A DNA stretch of 55,752 nt from JBGQOG01 sp052113705 (GCF_052113705.1 NZ_JBGQOG010000023.1:1-55752), one strand, 5' to 3'; positions 8,219 to 17,464 are shown, numbered from the stretch's first letter. Numbers and translations are program-made. The notes: generated by a model from the letters alone, not told the origin.

Positions 8219-8890
8219 ATGAGCGACATCCAAAACCCCCCGCTGAACCCTGAGAAACTGGCTCTTGTCACCGGCGCCTCGCGCGGGCTGGGGGCGGCCA
8301 TGGCCGAGGCCCTGGCGGCCGATGGCTGGCATGTGCTGGCCGTGGCGCGCACCACCGGCGCGCTGGAGGAACTCGACGACCGCATTCAGGCGGCGGGCGG
8401 ACAGGCGACGCTGGCGCCGATGGATGTGAATGACCCCGAGGCGATGGCGCATCTGGCCGCCTCGATCGGCGCGCGCTGGGGCAGTTTGCAGCTTTGGGTG
8501 CACACGGCGGTGCATGCGGCCCCGATGGCCCCTGCGGCCTATGTCGATGCCAAGGACATGTCGAAATCCGTGGTCACCAATGTCACCGCCACCGCGCATC
8601 TGATCCCGCTGATCTCGCCGCTCCTCGAGGCGGGCAAAGGCACCGCGATGTTCTTTGACGATCCGCGCCCGGGCACGAAGTTCTTTGGCGCTTATGGCGC
8701 CACCAAAGCCGCGCAGATCGCGCTCGCACGCAGCTGGCAGGCGGAAACCGCCAAGATCGGCCCGCGCGTGCTGATCGAGACCCCGGCGCCGATGCCCACC
8801 GCCACCCGCGCCCGCTTCTTCCCCGGTGAAGACCGCAGCCCGCTGACCGATCCGCGCGTGGAAGCCGCCCGCCTGCTGGCGCTGCTCTGA
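8219..8890 (+). CDS. SDR-fold protein with altered catalytic motifs
   Basis: A Rossmann-fold short-chain dehydrogenase-like protein of 223 aa. The N-terminal TGASRGLG nucleotide-binding motif and YGATK (Tyr-x3-Lys) are intact. The usual NAG motif is replaced by HTAVHAAPM, and the catalytic Ser position lies in FFDDPRPGTKFFG with no obvious Ser. It may be a non-catalytic or divergent member related to the YciK group. The ATG at 8219 follows AAAGG at a good distance; an ATG at 8201 is the alternative. Substrate unknown. Confidence 0.75.
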   Translation: MSDIQNPPLNPEKLALVTGASRGLGAAMAEALAADGWHVLAVARTTGALEELDDRIQAAGGQATLAPMDVNDPEAMAHLAASIGARWGSLQLWVHTAVHAAPMAPAAYVDAKDMSKSVVTNVTATAHLIPLISPLLEAGKGTAMFFDDPRPGTKFFGAYGATKAAQIALARSWQAETAKIGPRVLIETPAPMPTATRARFFPGEDRSPLTDPRVEAARLLALL

Positions 8891-9076
8891 CCGGCTGAGA
8901 CCTTCCGGCCCGGCGGCACGCAGCGCGCCGGGCCTCGAATTCCGCGCGCCCCGCATGGGCAGCCGCGCCACGCCCCCTCAAAAAATCCCGCCGAACCGCC
9001 CTTGTCGGCTTGCAGCGGTTTACCCGGCCCCCCGCTTTGTCTAATCAGGTGGCAACGGGTTTTAAGCAGGTGGCGC

Positions 9077-9862
9077 ATGCGGATTCTGATTACCAATGAC
9101 GATGGCATCAACGCGCCGGGGCTTGAGGTTCTGGCGGAAATCGCCGCCGAGATCGCGGGCCCCGGGGGCGAGGTCTGGACCGTTGCCCCGGCATTTGAGC
9201 AATCCGGTGTCGGCCATTGCATCAGCTACACGCATCCGATGATGATTGCCGAACTGGGCCCCCGCCGTTTCGCGGCTGAGGGCAGCCCGGCCGATTGCGT
9301 GCTGGCGGGCCTTTACGACGTGATGCCCGATGCGCGCCCCGATCTGGTGCTCTCGGGCGTCAACCGCGGCAATAACGCGGGCGAGAACACGCTGTATTCC
9401 GGCACGATCGGTGGCGCGATGGAGGCGGCGCTGCAGGGCGTGCCCTCAATCGCTTTGTCGCAGTTCATGGGGCCCGACAACGCCGGCCTCGACGATCCAT
9501 TCGAGGCGGCGCGGGTGCATGGCGCGGGCATCGTGCGCGCGCTTCTGGACAAGGGCCGCTGGGACGCCGAGCATTACCGGGTGTTTTACAACGTCAACTT
9601 CCCCGCCCTGCCCGCCTCGGCGGTCAAGGGGCACAAGGTTGCCAATCAGGGTTTCCGCGCCGAGACCCGGTTCGGGGTCGAGCCGCATCAATCCCCCTCG
9701 GGCCGCCGGTTCCTCTGGATCAAGGGCGGGCCGCAGCATGTCCGCGCGGGCGACGGCAGCGACATCAACGCCAATCTTGACGGCTATATCGCCATCACCC
9801 CGATGCGTGCCGATCTGACGGCGCATGACCTGCTTGAAGATCTGACGGCGCGCCTGGCATGA
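9077..9862 (+). CDS. surE: 5'-nucleotidase SurE
   Basis: Metal-dependent nucleoside monophosphate phosphatase involved in stationary-phase survival. The 261-aa protein starts MRILITNDDG, whose NDDG is the metal-binding motif, and has SGVNRGNNAGENTLYSGTIG in the middle. It is the first gene of a surE-pcm-nlpD run, with pcm overlapping its stop by four bases. Confidence 0.95.
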   Translation: MRILITNDDGINAPGLEVLAEIAAEIAGPGGEVWTVAPAFEQSGVGHCISYTHPMMIAELGPRRFAAEGSPADCVLAGLYDVMPDARPDLVLSGVNRGNNAGENTLYSGTIGGAMEAALQGVPSIALSQFMGPDNAGLDDPFEAARVHGAGIVRALLDKGRWDAEHYRVFYNVNFPALPASAVKGHKVANQGFRAETRFGVEPHQSPSGRRFLWIKGGPQHVRAGDGSDINANLDGYIAITPMRADLTAHDLLEDLTARLA

Positions 9863-10521
9863 ACGATCTGGGCGCCGGGGATGAGGGGACCGCGGAACGC
9901 CAGATGCGCTTTCTCTACGCATTGCGCTCCAAAGGCGTGACCGACGCACGGGTTCTGTCCGCGATGGAGCGGATCGACCGCGGCCTCTTCGTGCGTGGCC
10001 TGTTTGCCGAGCGCGCCTATGAGGACATGCCCCTGCCCATCGCCTGTGGCCAGACCATCTCGCAGCCCTCGGTCGTAGGGCTGATGACGCAATCGCTGAA
10101 TGTCGGCCCGCGCGACACCGTGCTCGAGGTGGGTACCGGTTCGGGCTATCAGGCGGCGATCCTCGCCTGTCTGGCGCGGCGGGTCTATACGGTCGACCGT
10201 CACCGGCGGCTGGTGCGCGAGGCGGAGGCGGTGTTTCGCAGCCTCTCGCTGCCCAATATCATCGCCCAGACCACCGATGGCTGCTATGGTCTGCCCGATC
10301 AAGCGCCGTTTGACCGGATTTTGGTCACCGCCGCCGCCGAAGACCCCCCCAGCCCCCTATTGGCGCAGTTGAAGATCGGCGGTATCATGATCGTGCCGGT
10401 CGGCCAGTCCGATGCGGTGCAAAGCCTGATCCGGGTCACCCGGCTGACCACGGGCTTTGACTATGAAGAATTGCGGCCCGTGCGTTTCGTGCCGCTTGTC
10501 GAAGGGTTGGGTCAGGAATGA
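9859..10521 (+). CDS. pcm: Protein-L-isoaspartate O-methyltransferase
   Basis: Repairs isoaspartyl residues in aged proteins using S-adenosylmethionine. The 220-aa protein shows the family block MPLPIACGQTISQP and the SAM-binding VLEVGTGSGYQAAILA. Its ATG overlaps the surE stop in an ATGA junction, indicating translational coupling. nlpD follows 58 bases downstream. Confidence 0.95.
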   Translation: MNDLGAGDEGTAERQMRFLYALRSKGVTDARVLSAMERIDRGLFVRGLFAERAYEDMPLPIACGQTISQPSVVGLMTQSLNVGPRDTVLEVGTGSGYQAAILACLARRVYTVDRHRRLVREAEAVFRSLSLPNIIAQTTDGCYGLPDQAPFDRILVTAAAEDPPSPLLAQLKIGGIMIVPVGQSDAVQSLIRVTRLTTGFDYEELRPVRFVPLVEGLGQE

Positions 10522-10579
10522 CCCGCGCCCCCAAGCCGCAGGGCCCGACCAACGGGCCCGCAGAAGTGAGGAAGAGCTG

Positions 10580-11857
10580 ATGACCATCACCCGTCCCCTG
10601 ACGCCGTCCGCCCTGCGCCGGAGCGCCGCATCCGGCGCGCTGCTGCCGAGCACGGGCCGCCTGCACGGGCTGCGGCAGCCGCTTGTGCTGGGGGCCGCGC
10701 TCTTGGCGCTGGCGGGCTGTGCCACCGATGGCAGCTTTGACCCTGATCTGCGGCATTTCGGCAAAGGTGGTTTCGACACTTCCGCGGCCGCCCGTCAGGC
10801 CAGCGCCAACCGGCCCAGCCCGGATGCGCGCGGGGTGATTTCCTATCCGAATTATCAGGTCGCCGTGGCACAACGCGGCGATACCGTCGCCACGCTCGCC
10901 ACCCGGGTCGGGCTCGATGCGGGCGCGCTGGCGCGCTACAATGCGGTTGAGGTTTCGGCGCCGCTCAATCAGGGCGAGATCATCGCGCTGCCCAGCCGGG
11001 TCGCCGAAAGCACCGGCATGATCGGCGGCGGCGAGCGGGTGGATATCACCACCCTCGCCTCGGGTGCGCTGGACCGCGCGGCGGCGGGCGGCACCTCGGT
11101 CGGAGGCGGCACCATCAGCGCCACCACCCTGCCCGCCCCGGCCAGCGCCACCGTCACCCCGGCGAGCGCGCCCAAACCCGCCACGCCCGCCGGACCGGAA
11201 CCCATCCGCCATAAAGTCGCCCGTGGCGAGACGGCCTTCTCCATCGCGCGCTACTACGATGTGAACGTGAAATCGCTGGCCGAATGGAACGGCCTCGGCT
11301 CGGATCTGAGCGTGCGCGAAGGCCAGTATCTTCTGGTGCCGGTCACCGCGCAATCGGCCCCGCCGAGCGGTTCGAGCCTGCCCGCGCCCGCGCCCGCGCC
11401 GGCGGTTGTCGAGACAGCCGCGGCCCCGGCACCCGCCCCGGCCGCCCCTGCGGCGGCGGCCCCTGCCGCACCAGCAGCCCCCGCCCCGGCCCCGGCGGCC
11501 GCCAGCACCAGCCGCATGCAGATGCCGGTGCAGGGTGCGATCATCCGCCCCTATGTGAAGAAAAAGAACGACGGGATCGACATCGCCGCCGCCCCCGGCA
11601 CCGCGGTGCAGGCCGCCGCCGATGGCACCGTGGCCGCGATCACCAAAGACACCGAACAGGTGCCGATCCTCGTGCTGCGCCACGACAATGGCCTCTTGAC
11701 GGTCTATGCCAATCTTGACGGCATCACCGTGGCCAAGGGCGCCAGCGTCAAGCGCGGCCAGACCATCGCCAAGGTCCGTGCGGGCGATCCGGGCTTCCTG
11801 CACTTTGAGGTGCGCGACGGCTTCGACAGCGTCGATCCCACGCCTTACGTCAAATGA
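10580..11857 (+). CDS. nlpD: NlpD-like lipoprotein: LysM x2 and degenerate M23 domain
   Basis: Envelope lipoprotein probably activating a cell-wall amidase at division. The 425-aa protein has a long basic leader ending in a lipobox LAGC (Cys47), LysM repeats at about 92-138 and 209-255, an Ala/Pro-rich linker and an M23 domain (about 320-425). The zinc ligands look lost: the first His of the usual HxGxDI block is Asn (NDGIDIAA) and HxH is reduced to FLHFE. That is the pattern of NlpD/EnvC activators rather than active endopeptidases. The surE-pcm-nlpD order matches gammaproteobacteria, but no rpoS follows. Confidence 0.88.
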   Translation: MTITRPLTPSALRRSAASGALLPSTGRLHGLRQPLVLGAALLALAGCATDGSFDPDLRHFGKGGFDTSAAARQASANRPSPDARGVISYPNYQVAVAQRGDTVATLATRVGLDAGALARYNAVEVSAPLNQGEIIALPSRVAESTGMIGGGERVDITTLASGALDRAAAGGTSVGGGTISATTLPAPASATVTPASAPKPATPAGPEPIRHKVARGETAFSIARYYDVNVKSLAEWNGLGSDLSVREGQYLLVPVTAQSAPPSGSSLPAPAPAPAVVETAAAPAPAPAAPAAAAPAAPAAPAPAPAAASTSRMQMPVQGAIIRPYVKKKNDGIDIAAAPGTAVQAAADGTVAAITKDTEQVPILVLRHDNGLLTVYANLDGITVAKGASVKRGQTIAKVRAGDPGFLHFEVRDGFDSVDPTPYVK

Positions 11858-11860
11858 CCA

Positions 11861-11885
11861 AAGGGCCCCGCGAGGGGCCCTTTTT
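11861..11885 (+). terminator. Rho-independent terminator of surE-pcm-nlpD
   Basis: AGGGCCCC pairs with GGGGCCCT around a GCGA loop and is followed by TTTTT. It starts three bases after the nlpD stop and separates it from the convergent DUF815 gene. Confidence 0.93.
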
Positions 11886-11914
11886 CTGTGCGCTACGACG
11901 TCAATCCGGCGGCC

Positions 11915-12775
11915 TCAGCCGACCGAAATCCCGCGCCGCCCGGCCAGATCGGTGAAATACTGCCAGGCCACCCGGCCCGAGCGCGCGCCGCGCGTCGCCT
12001 GCCATTCAATCGCCTCGGCGCGCAGAACATCGGGCGCAATGGCAATGCCATAGCTGTCGCAATAGCTTTGGATCATCGACAGATAGGTGTCCTGATCGCA
12101 GGCATAGAACCCCAGCCACAGCCCGAAACGGTCGGAGAGCGAGACCTTTTCCTCCACCGCCTCTGACGGGGAGATCGCGGTCGAACGCTCATTCTCGATC
12201 ATGTCGCGCGGCATCAGATGGCGGCGGTTCGATGTGGCATAAAAGAGCACATTCTCCGGCCGCCCTTCGATCCCGCCGTCCAGCACCGCCTTCAGCGATT
12301 TGTAATGCTGATCGTCATGGCTGAAGGAGAGATCATCGCAAAAGAGCACGAAGCGCCGCTCGGGTGCCGCGCGCAAATGCCCCAGAAGCCGCCCGACCGA
12401 GGGCAGATCTTCGCGCGCGAGTTCCACCAGCACCAGCGGCAGGCCCTCGGCCCGCACGGCGGCATGCACCGCCTTGACCAGCGAGGATTTCCCCATGCCT
12501 CGCGCGCCCCAGAGCAGCGCATTATTCGCCGCATGCCCCGCCGCGAACTGCCGGGTGTTGGCCAAAAGCGTATCGCGCGAGCGGTCGATGCCCTGCAACA
12601 GATCCAGCGCCACCCGGTTCACCTGCGGCACCGGCACCAGCCGGTCCGGCGCCGTGTGCCAAATATAGGCCGAAGCGGCGGTGAAATCCGGCGCGGGCTC
12701 GGGCGCGGGGGCCAGACGCTCCAGCGCCGCGGCAATGCGGGTCAGCGCATCGGTGGTGGGGGCCTGAGCATCCAT
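11915..12775 (-). CDS. DUF815 family AAA-type ATPase
   Basis: Cytoplasmic P-loop ATPase of unknown role, 286 aa. Walker A is GARGMGKSS (residues 90-98) and the Walker B region is FVLFCDDLSF; a sensor-like FYATSNRRHLMP and SDRFGLWLGF follow as in the family. The start at 12775 lies one base after the tatC stop, so it is the last gene of the tatA-tatB-tatC unit and probably translated with it. Any link to Tat export rests only on gene order. Confidence 0.88.
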   Translation of the reverse strand: MDAQAPTTDALTRIAAALERLAPAPEPAPDFTAASAYIWHTAPDRLVPVPQVNRVALDLLQGIDRSRDTLLANTRQFAAGHAANNALLWGARGMGKSSLVKAVHAAVRAEGLPLVLVELAREDLPSVGRLLGHLRAAPERRFVLFCDDLSFSHDDQHYKSLKAVLDGGIEGRPENVLFYATSNRRHLMPRDMIENERSTAISPSEAVEEKVSLSDRFGLWLGFYACDQDTYLSMIQSYCDSYGIAIAPDVLRAEAIEWQATRGARSGRVAWQYFTDLAGRRGISVG

Positions 12776-12776
12776 C

Positions 12777-13616
12777 TTATTTGTCCTCGTCTTCGTCCTC
12801 ATCCCAGAGGCCCTCGGCCCGCAGGAGTGCCTCGCGCTCTTTCTCGATGCGGCGCACGAGGAAGATCGAGATTTCATAGAGCCCGTAGATCACCGTGAAC
12901 ATGATCGCCTGCGTCACCACATCCGGCGGTGTCACGATGGCGGCCACGATCAGAATCACCACGATGGCATATTTGCGCACCGCGGAAAGGCCCGCCGCAC
13001 TGACCAACCCCGCCTTGCCCATCAGCGAGAGCAGCACCGGCAGCTGGAAGCAGAGGCCAAAGGCCATGATGAATTTGGTGGTCAGCGCCAGATATTCCTG
13101 CACCGAGCCCTGGAAGGTCACCCCGGCCATGGCCGTGCTGCCCGGCCCCGTCGCCTCGACAGCGCCCTGCTGGAACCCGAGGAAGAAGTCGAAGGCCAGC
13201 GGCAGAACGCCGTAATAGGCAAAGCAGGCGCCCAGAAAGAACATCGCCGGCGAGGCGATCAGAAAAGGCAAAAACGCATTCTTCTCAGACTTGTAGAGAC
13301 CCGGCGCCACAAAACGCCAGAGCTGGAAGGCGATGACCGGAAAGGCCAGCACAAAGCCGCCCAGGAATGAGATGTTGATGGCGACGAAAAAGCCTTCCTG
13401 CAGCTTGATCAGCACCAGCTGGCAATTCTGGCCGCGTTCGGCCAGCGCGCCGCAGATCGGCTCGGTCAGAAAGTTGAAGATCGGCGTCGAGACCGAGTAA
13501 CAGATGCACATCGCCACCAGAAAGGCGGCCGCCGACCACATCAGGCGTTTGCGCAGCTCGGTCAGATGCTCGATCAGCGGGGCGGCGCTGTCGTCGATAT
13601 TGTCCTGCGCGCTCAT
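12777..13616 (-). CDS. tatC: Sec-independent translocase TatC
   Basis: Core receptor of the twin-arginine system that exports folded proteins. The 279-aa protein has six predicted membrane spans and the conserved EHLTELRKRLMW near the N-terminus, LWRFVAPGLYKSEK in the middle and IVTPPDVVTQ late. The C-terminus ends in an acidic WDEDEDEDK tail. It overlaps tatB by four bases. Confidence 0.97.
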   Translation of the reverse strand: MSAQDNIDDSAAPLIEHLTELRKRLMWSAAAFLVAMCICYSVSTPIFNFLTEPICGALAERGQNCQLVLIKLQEGFFVAINISFLGGFVLAFPVIAFQLWRFVAPGLYKSEKNAFLPFLIASPAMFFLGACFAYYGVLPLAFDFFLGFQQGAVEATGPGSTAMAGVTFQGSVQEYLALTTKFIMAFGLCFQLPVLLSLMGKAGLVSAAGLSAVRKYAIVVILIVAAIVTPPDVVTQAIMFTVIYGLYEISIFLVRRIEKEREALLRAEGLWDEDEDEDK

Positions 13617-14404
13617 GCCTCACCTTCCGCAACCGGCGTGTCGTTCTGCCCGGCCTTCGCCGCTTTCGCGGGCGCAGCCTTCGGGGCAGGTTTCTTGGGC
13701 TTTTCGCTGGCGCGTGTCACGGTGGTTGCGCCCTGCTCCGCGGGCGTTTTGGCCCGGACTTTGGTGGTCTTCTTAGCGGCTTCCGGCTTGGCGGCTTTGA
13801 CACTCGCCTTCTCGCCGGCCTTTTTGGGCGCGGCCTTTTCGGCGGCTGCTTTCGCGGCGGGCGAAGCCGCCTCGGCCTTGGCCTCTTTCTTGCGCGGTGC
13901 CTTGGCGGGTCTTGGCAAGGCCGGTTCGGCCTCGAGCTCCGCCGCGTCGAGATCGGCCGCGAGGGCTGCGGCGGCGGGAGCCGGGGTGCTGACCGGTGTC
14001 AGCGGCGGCGACATCACCGGCAGAATGCTGGGCGGCGTTTCCACCACCGGCGCGGCGGCGGTCAGATCCCCCGCAGGCGCCACGGCATCAGGATCGGGCT
14101 GAGCCGCCGTGGTTTTCCCCGGCAGCTTCGGTTCCCATTTCTCAAAGCGGGCCGCAGCCCCCTCCAGCGCATCCAGACCCAAGGATTTCTTCGAGGTCAT
14201 CCCTTTAAGATCACCCGCCACATCGCTGATACCGCTGTCTTTTGCGGCATCTTCCATCGCCCGCGAAAACTCGCGTGCCATGCCGCGCGCCTTGGCGGTG
14301 ATCCGCCCCAATGCACGAAACATGCCGGGCAAATCCTTTGGCCCCACAACGATCAGCGCAACGACGCCAATCACCAGAAGCTCACTTCCGCCGATATCAA
14401 ACAT
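13613..14404 (-). CDS. tatB: Sec-independent translocase TatB
   Basis: Membrane-anchored partner of TatC that binds twin-arginine signal peptides. The N-terminus (MFDIGGSELLVIGVVALIVVGP, split across one membrane helix and the conserved Gly-Pro hinge) and the following amphipathic helix are typical. At 263 aa it is longer than most, because residues from about 100 on form a Lys/Ala/Pro-rich disordered tail. It lies 55 bases after tatA and overlaps tatC. Confidence 0.95.
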   Translation of the reverse strand: MFDIGGSELLVIGVVALIVVGPKDLPGMFRALGRITAKARGMAREFSRAMEDAAKDSGISDVAGDLKGMTSKKSLGLDALEGAAARFEKWEPKLPGKTTAAQPDPDAVAPAGDLTAAAPVVETPPSILPVMSPPLTPVSTPAPAAAALAADLDAAELEAEPALPRPAKAPRKKEAKAEAASPAAKAAAEKAAPKKAGEKASVKAAKPEAAKKTTKVRAKTPAEQGATTVTRASEKPKKPAPKAAPAKAAKAGQNDTPVAEGEA

Positions 14405-14459
14405 TGGTCTTCAGCCCCCGGGCCAGATCATCGCAAGGGTCGTGCAAAAAGGACCGGTC

Positions 14460-14666
14460 TCAAACCTTGTCTTTTTCAGCATCCGACAACGGCTTTGCTT
14501 TCGCCGCGCTGTCGATCTCGTCCTGCTCTTCCTTGATGCCTTTCTTGAAGGAATTGATGCCTTTGCCGACTTCACCCATCAGCGACGACACTTTGCCTTT
14601 GCCGAACAGCACCAAGACCACAACTGCGATCAGCAGCAGGCCGGGAATACCAATATTGTTAAGCAT
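14460..14666 (-). CDS. tatA: Sec-independent translocase TatA
   Basis: A 68-aa pore-forming Tat component. One N-terminal membrane helix (IGIPGLLLIAVVVLVLFG), the FGKGK hinge and an amphipathic helix ending in FKKGIKEE are diagnostic. The ATG at 14666 heads the tatABC-DUF815 operon. The 240 bases up to the divergent marC contain no other gene I can support. Confidence 0.95.
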   Translation of the reverse strand: MLNNIGIPGLLLIAVVVLVLFGKGKVSSLMGEVGKGINSFKKGIKEEQDEIDSAAKAKPLSDAEKDKV

Positions 14667-14906
14667 GTCATTCTCCCCTGGCGCGGATTGGTCGCACCGA
14701 ATTTGTCTCACGAAACATTTATGACCTCGGGGGCGGCAATCAAAGCCCGATTCCGCCAATCTCACGAATATTTTGCTCCAAAGCCGCCGGTTGCGCCCGC
14801 AATCGCGCGATCGTTGTGCGCTAACCGCCCGGATGGGCTGGTTTTTGCCCCGGCCTCTGGCGTAGTCTTTGCCGAAGGCCGTCCAGACGGCACCGGGAGT
14901 TGCACG

Positions 14907-15539
14907 ATGGACACCGCCTATTACATCACCGCCTTTGCCACCCTGTTCGTGGTGGTAGACCCGATCGGCCTCGCGCCGCTCTACATCGCGCTGACGCGGG
15001 GAATGACGACGCGCGAGCGGCGGCGCATCGGCTGGCGGGCGATTGCCATTGCGGCCGGTCTGCTGACGCTGTTCGGTCTGTTCGGCGATCAGCTTCTGGC
15101 AGGAATCGGCATTTCGATGCCCGCGTTCCGCATCGCGGGGGGCGTGCTTTTGTTCCTGACCGCGCTCGACATGCTGTTTGAACGCCGCACCCAGCGACGC
15201 GAGGATCAGCAAGCCGACCCCGCCGAGAATGACCCCTCGGTGTTTCCGCTGGCCACCCCGCTGATCGCGGGGCCGGGCGCGATGGCGACGATGATCCTGC
15301 TGGTGGGGCAGTCGGGCGGCGATTGGGGCCATGTGGCGATGGTCCATCTGGTGATGTTCGCGGTTCTGGCCTGTGTCTTCGGGCTGTTCCTGCTGGCCGG
15401 ACCGCTTGAGCGCGCCTTGGGCCGCACCGGCACGATGGTGGTCACCCGGCTTTTGGGCATGCTGCTCGCCGCGCTGTCGATCCAGTTCATTCTGGACGGG
15501 CTGCGCGGCGCGGGCCTTTTTGGCATGGTGACGGCATGA
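14907..15539 (+). CDS. MarC family membrane protein
   Basis: A 210-aa polytopic inner-membrane protein with six hydrophobic segments. The family motifs FVVVDPIGLAPLYIALT and FPLATPLIAGPGAMATMIL are clear. The biochemical function of MarC proteins is not established; early links to multiple antibiotic resistance were not supported. It is translationally coupled (ATGA overlap) to the aspartyl-protease-like gene downstream. Confidence 0.9.
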   Translation: MDTAYYITAFATLFVVVDPIGLAPLYIALTRGMTTRERRRIGWRAIAIAAGLLTLFGLFGDQLLAGIGISMPAFRIAGGVLLFLTALDMLFERRTQRREDQQADPAENDPSVFPLATPLIAGPGAMATMILLVGQSGGDWGHVAMVHLVMFAVLACVFGLFLLAGPLERALGRTGTMVVTRLLGMLLAALSIQFILDGLRGAGLFGMVTA

Positions 15540-16114
15540 GCGGCGACATGCTGGCGCAGCTGGGCTATTTCAGCCTGATCCTGATTGCGGTGGGCGGCTA
15601 TGTGGTGGCCGAAATGCGCCGCCGCCCGGGCCGGGTGCTGCAACAGGCGCTGGTCTGGGGCCTGATCTTTGTGGGGGTGATCGGTGCTGCCGGGCTCTGG
15701 GACCAGATTTCGCAAAAGGCGATGCCCCGGCAATCCGCTGGTGAGGGCGGCCAGATCGAGCTGCCTCTGGGCCGCGACGGGCATTTCCACCTGACGGCGG
15801 TGGTGAATGGTCAAAAGCTGAATTTCACGGTGGATACAGGGGCTTCTGACATTGTCCTCAGCCGGGACGACGCGCGCCGCGTGGGCATCAACCCCGATAT
15901 GCTCAGCTATTTCGGACAGGCGCAGACCGCGAATGGCGTGGTGGCGACGGCCCCGGTCACCCTCGACAGTTTCACCGTCGAGGGGGTGACCGACAGCGGT
16001 CTGCGCGCGGTGGTCAACAACGGGCCGATGGATGGCTCACTCCTCGGGATGCGCTATCTGAGCCGGTTTTCCAACATCCAGATGCAGCCCGACAGGATGA
16101 TCCTGACCCGCTGA
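15536..16114 (+). CDS. Membrane-anchored clan AA aspartic protease (TIGR02281 type)
   Basis: A 192-aa protein with two N-terminal hydrophobic segments (residues about 9-25 and 38-55) and a periplasmic retropepsin-like domain. The active-site motif FTVDTGASDIVLS is intact and the flap/second half ends in GMRYLSRF. Such single-domain proteases act as dimers. It overlaps marC by four bases and is convergent with phnM. Substrate unknown. Confidence 0.85.
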   Translation: MSGDMLAQLGYFSLILIAVGGYVVAEMRRRPGRVLQQALVWGLIFVGVIGAAGLWDQISQKAMPRQSAGEGGQIELPLGRDGHFHLTAVVNGQKLNFTVDTGASDIVLSRDDARRVGINPDMLSYFGQAQTANGVVATAPVTLDSFTVEGVTDSGLRAVVNNGPMDGSLLGMRYLSRFSNIQMQPDRMILTR

Positions 16115-16146
16115 AGCCCGCCGCCAGATCCCGGGCCCCGCGCGTG

Positions 16147-17313
16147 TCACGCGACGCGCTGGCCCGAGACCCAGGTTTCGCGCATCACCGGCGTCTCGCC
16201 CAAGAGGCGGAAGCGGATCAGATCGGCCCGGGCGCCGGGCGCAAGCCGCCCCCGGTCCGCCAGACCCGCCGCCGCTGCGGGCGCCGCCGTCACCGTGGCG
16301 ATACCGCGCGCGAGGTCGTTCCAGATCGCCCCCAGCCGCACCGCCGAGGAGAGCAGCGCCGCCGGAACGTAATCCGACGACACGATGTCCAAAAGCCCCA
16401 TCTCCGCCAGCTCTGCCGCCGCGACATTGCCCGAATGCGAGCCGCCGCGGATCAGGTTCGGCGCGCCCATCATCACCGCAATGCCATGATCGTGGCAGGC
16501 CTGCGCCGCCTCGATCGTGGTCGGAAACTCCGCCAGCCGGATCCCATAGGCGGCCGAGGTCGCCACATGCCCGGCGGTGGTGTCGTCATGGCTGGCCAGC
16601 ACCGCACCAAACCGCGCCGCCGCCGCCACCGCCGCCGCCTCATGCGCGGCGCCATTCTCGGCCCGCAGCGCCATCAGCGTGGCGACATGTTCGTCAAAAT
16701 CGGCATCGGTCAGCCCGTGCTTGCCCTTCACATATTGCGCGAGCTTGCTCAGGTCGCGGAACTGCCGCTGGCCGGGGGTATGGTCCATCAGGCTGACGAT
16801 CCCCACCCGGTCCTCGGGCCCGAATTCCGCCAGCTCCTCGAGCAGGGTTTGCGAGCAGACCTCGGCCCGAAGATGCAGGAAATGGCTGATGCGCAGCGCG
16901 CCGCGCCCGCGCAGATCCAGGAGTTCCGAGGCGAGGCCGCGCGCGTATTTCGCATAATCCCCCCGCTTGCCCGAGGGCACGGAGCCGACGCGCATCGCGT
17001 CGAAGACGGTAGTGATCCCCACCCCGGCCAGCTCGGCATCATGGGCGATGATCGCGGCATCATGCGGCCAGTCGACCTTGGGACGCGGCTGGATGTGCCG
17101 CTCAAGATTGTCGGTGTGGAGTTCGACCAGCCCCGGGGCGAGGTGATCGCCGCCCAGATCCACGGCGCCCGTCGGCACCGCATCGCCTTCGGTGATGCCG
17201 ATGATGCGGTCGCCCTGAAGATGCAGCACGCCGCGCATCACCCGGTCGGGCAGCACCAAAGTGGCATTGGCGAGCAGGGTTTCACCCGTTGGGGTCTTGC
17301 TGCGGTCAGACAT
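16147..17313 (-). CDS. phnM: Ribose 1-methylphosphonate 5-triphosphate diphosphatase PhnM
   Basis: Removes pyrophosphate from ribose 1-alkylphosphonate 5-triphosphate in the C-P lyase pathway. The 388-aa amidohydrolase-fold protein closely follows the E. coli pattern: LVELHTDNLERHIQPRPKVD near the N-terminus, SLMDHTPGQRQF, ASHDDTTAGHV and MGAPNLIRGGSHSGN. The ATG at 17313 lies seven bases from AAGGA; ATG 17316 is adjacent. It is on the minus strand but separated from phnN by the oppositely oriented DUF1045 gene, so it has its own promoter. A second PhnM-like gene lies at 25340. Confidence 0.95.
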   Translation of the reverse strand: MSDRSKTPTGETLLANATLVLPDRVMRGVLHLQGDRIIGITEGDAVPTGAVDLGGDHLAPGLVELHTDNLERHIQPRPKVDWPHDAAIIAHDAELAGVGITTVFDAMRVGSVPSGKRGDYAKYARGLASELLDLRGRGALRISHFLHLRAEVCSQTLLEELAEFGPEDRVGIVSLMDHTPGQRQFRDLSKLAQYVKGKHGLTDADFDEHVATLMALRAENGAAHEAAAVAAAARFGAVLASHDDTTAGHVATSAAYGIRLAEFPTTIEAAQACHDHGIAVMMGAPNLIRGGSHSGNVAAAELAEMGLLDIVSSDYVPAALLSSAVRLGAIWNDLARGIATVTAAPAAAAGLADRGRLAPGARADLIRFRLLGETPVMRETWVSGQRVA

Positions 17314-17405
17314 CATTCCATCCTTGAAATTCGGCGCGCCTTCCCCTTGGATAGCGCAAAAGATACTGGGGTAAACCCCCGGAAAAACATGGCTTTGGCA
17401 GCTAA

Positions 17406-17424
17406 CTGTCACCGCCGTGTGACA
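17406..17424. promoter_or_regulatory. Pho-box-like / dyad operator between phnM and DUF1045
   Basis: On the plus strand CTGTCAC-CGCC-GTGTGAC gives two seven-base blocks at 11-base spacing, 12 of 14 matching the alphaproteobacterial Pho box (CTGTCAY-N4-CTGTCAY). The same bases contain the perfect dyad TGTCAC-N6-GTGACA (17407-17412 and 17419-17424). It lies in the only promoter region shared by these divergent genes. PhoB control is inferred, and another dimeric regulator could use the dyad. Confidence 0.45.
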
Positions 17425-17464
17425 CTGAACAGGCAAAGCAGAGAAAATTCAGAAAGGCCCGATC

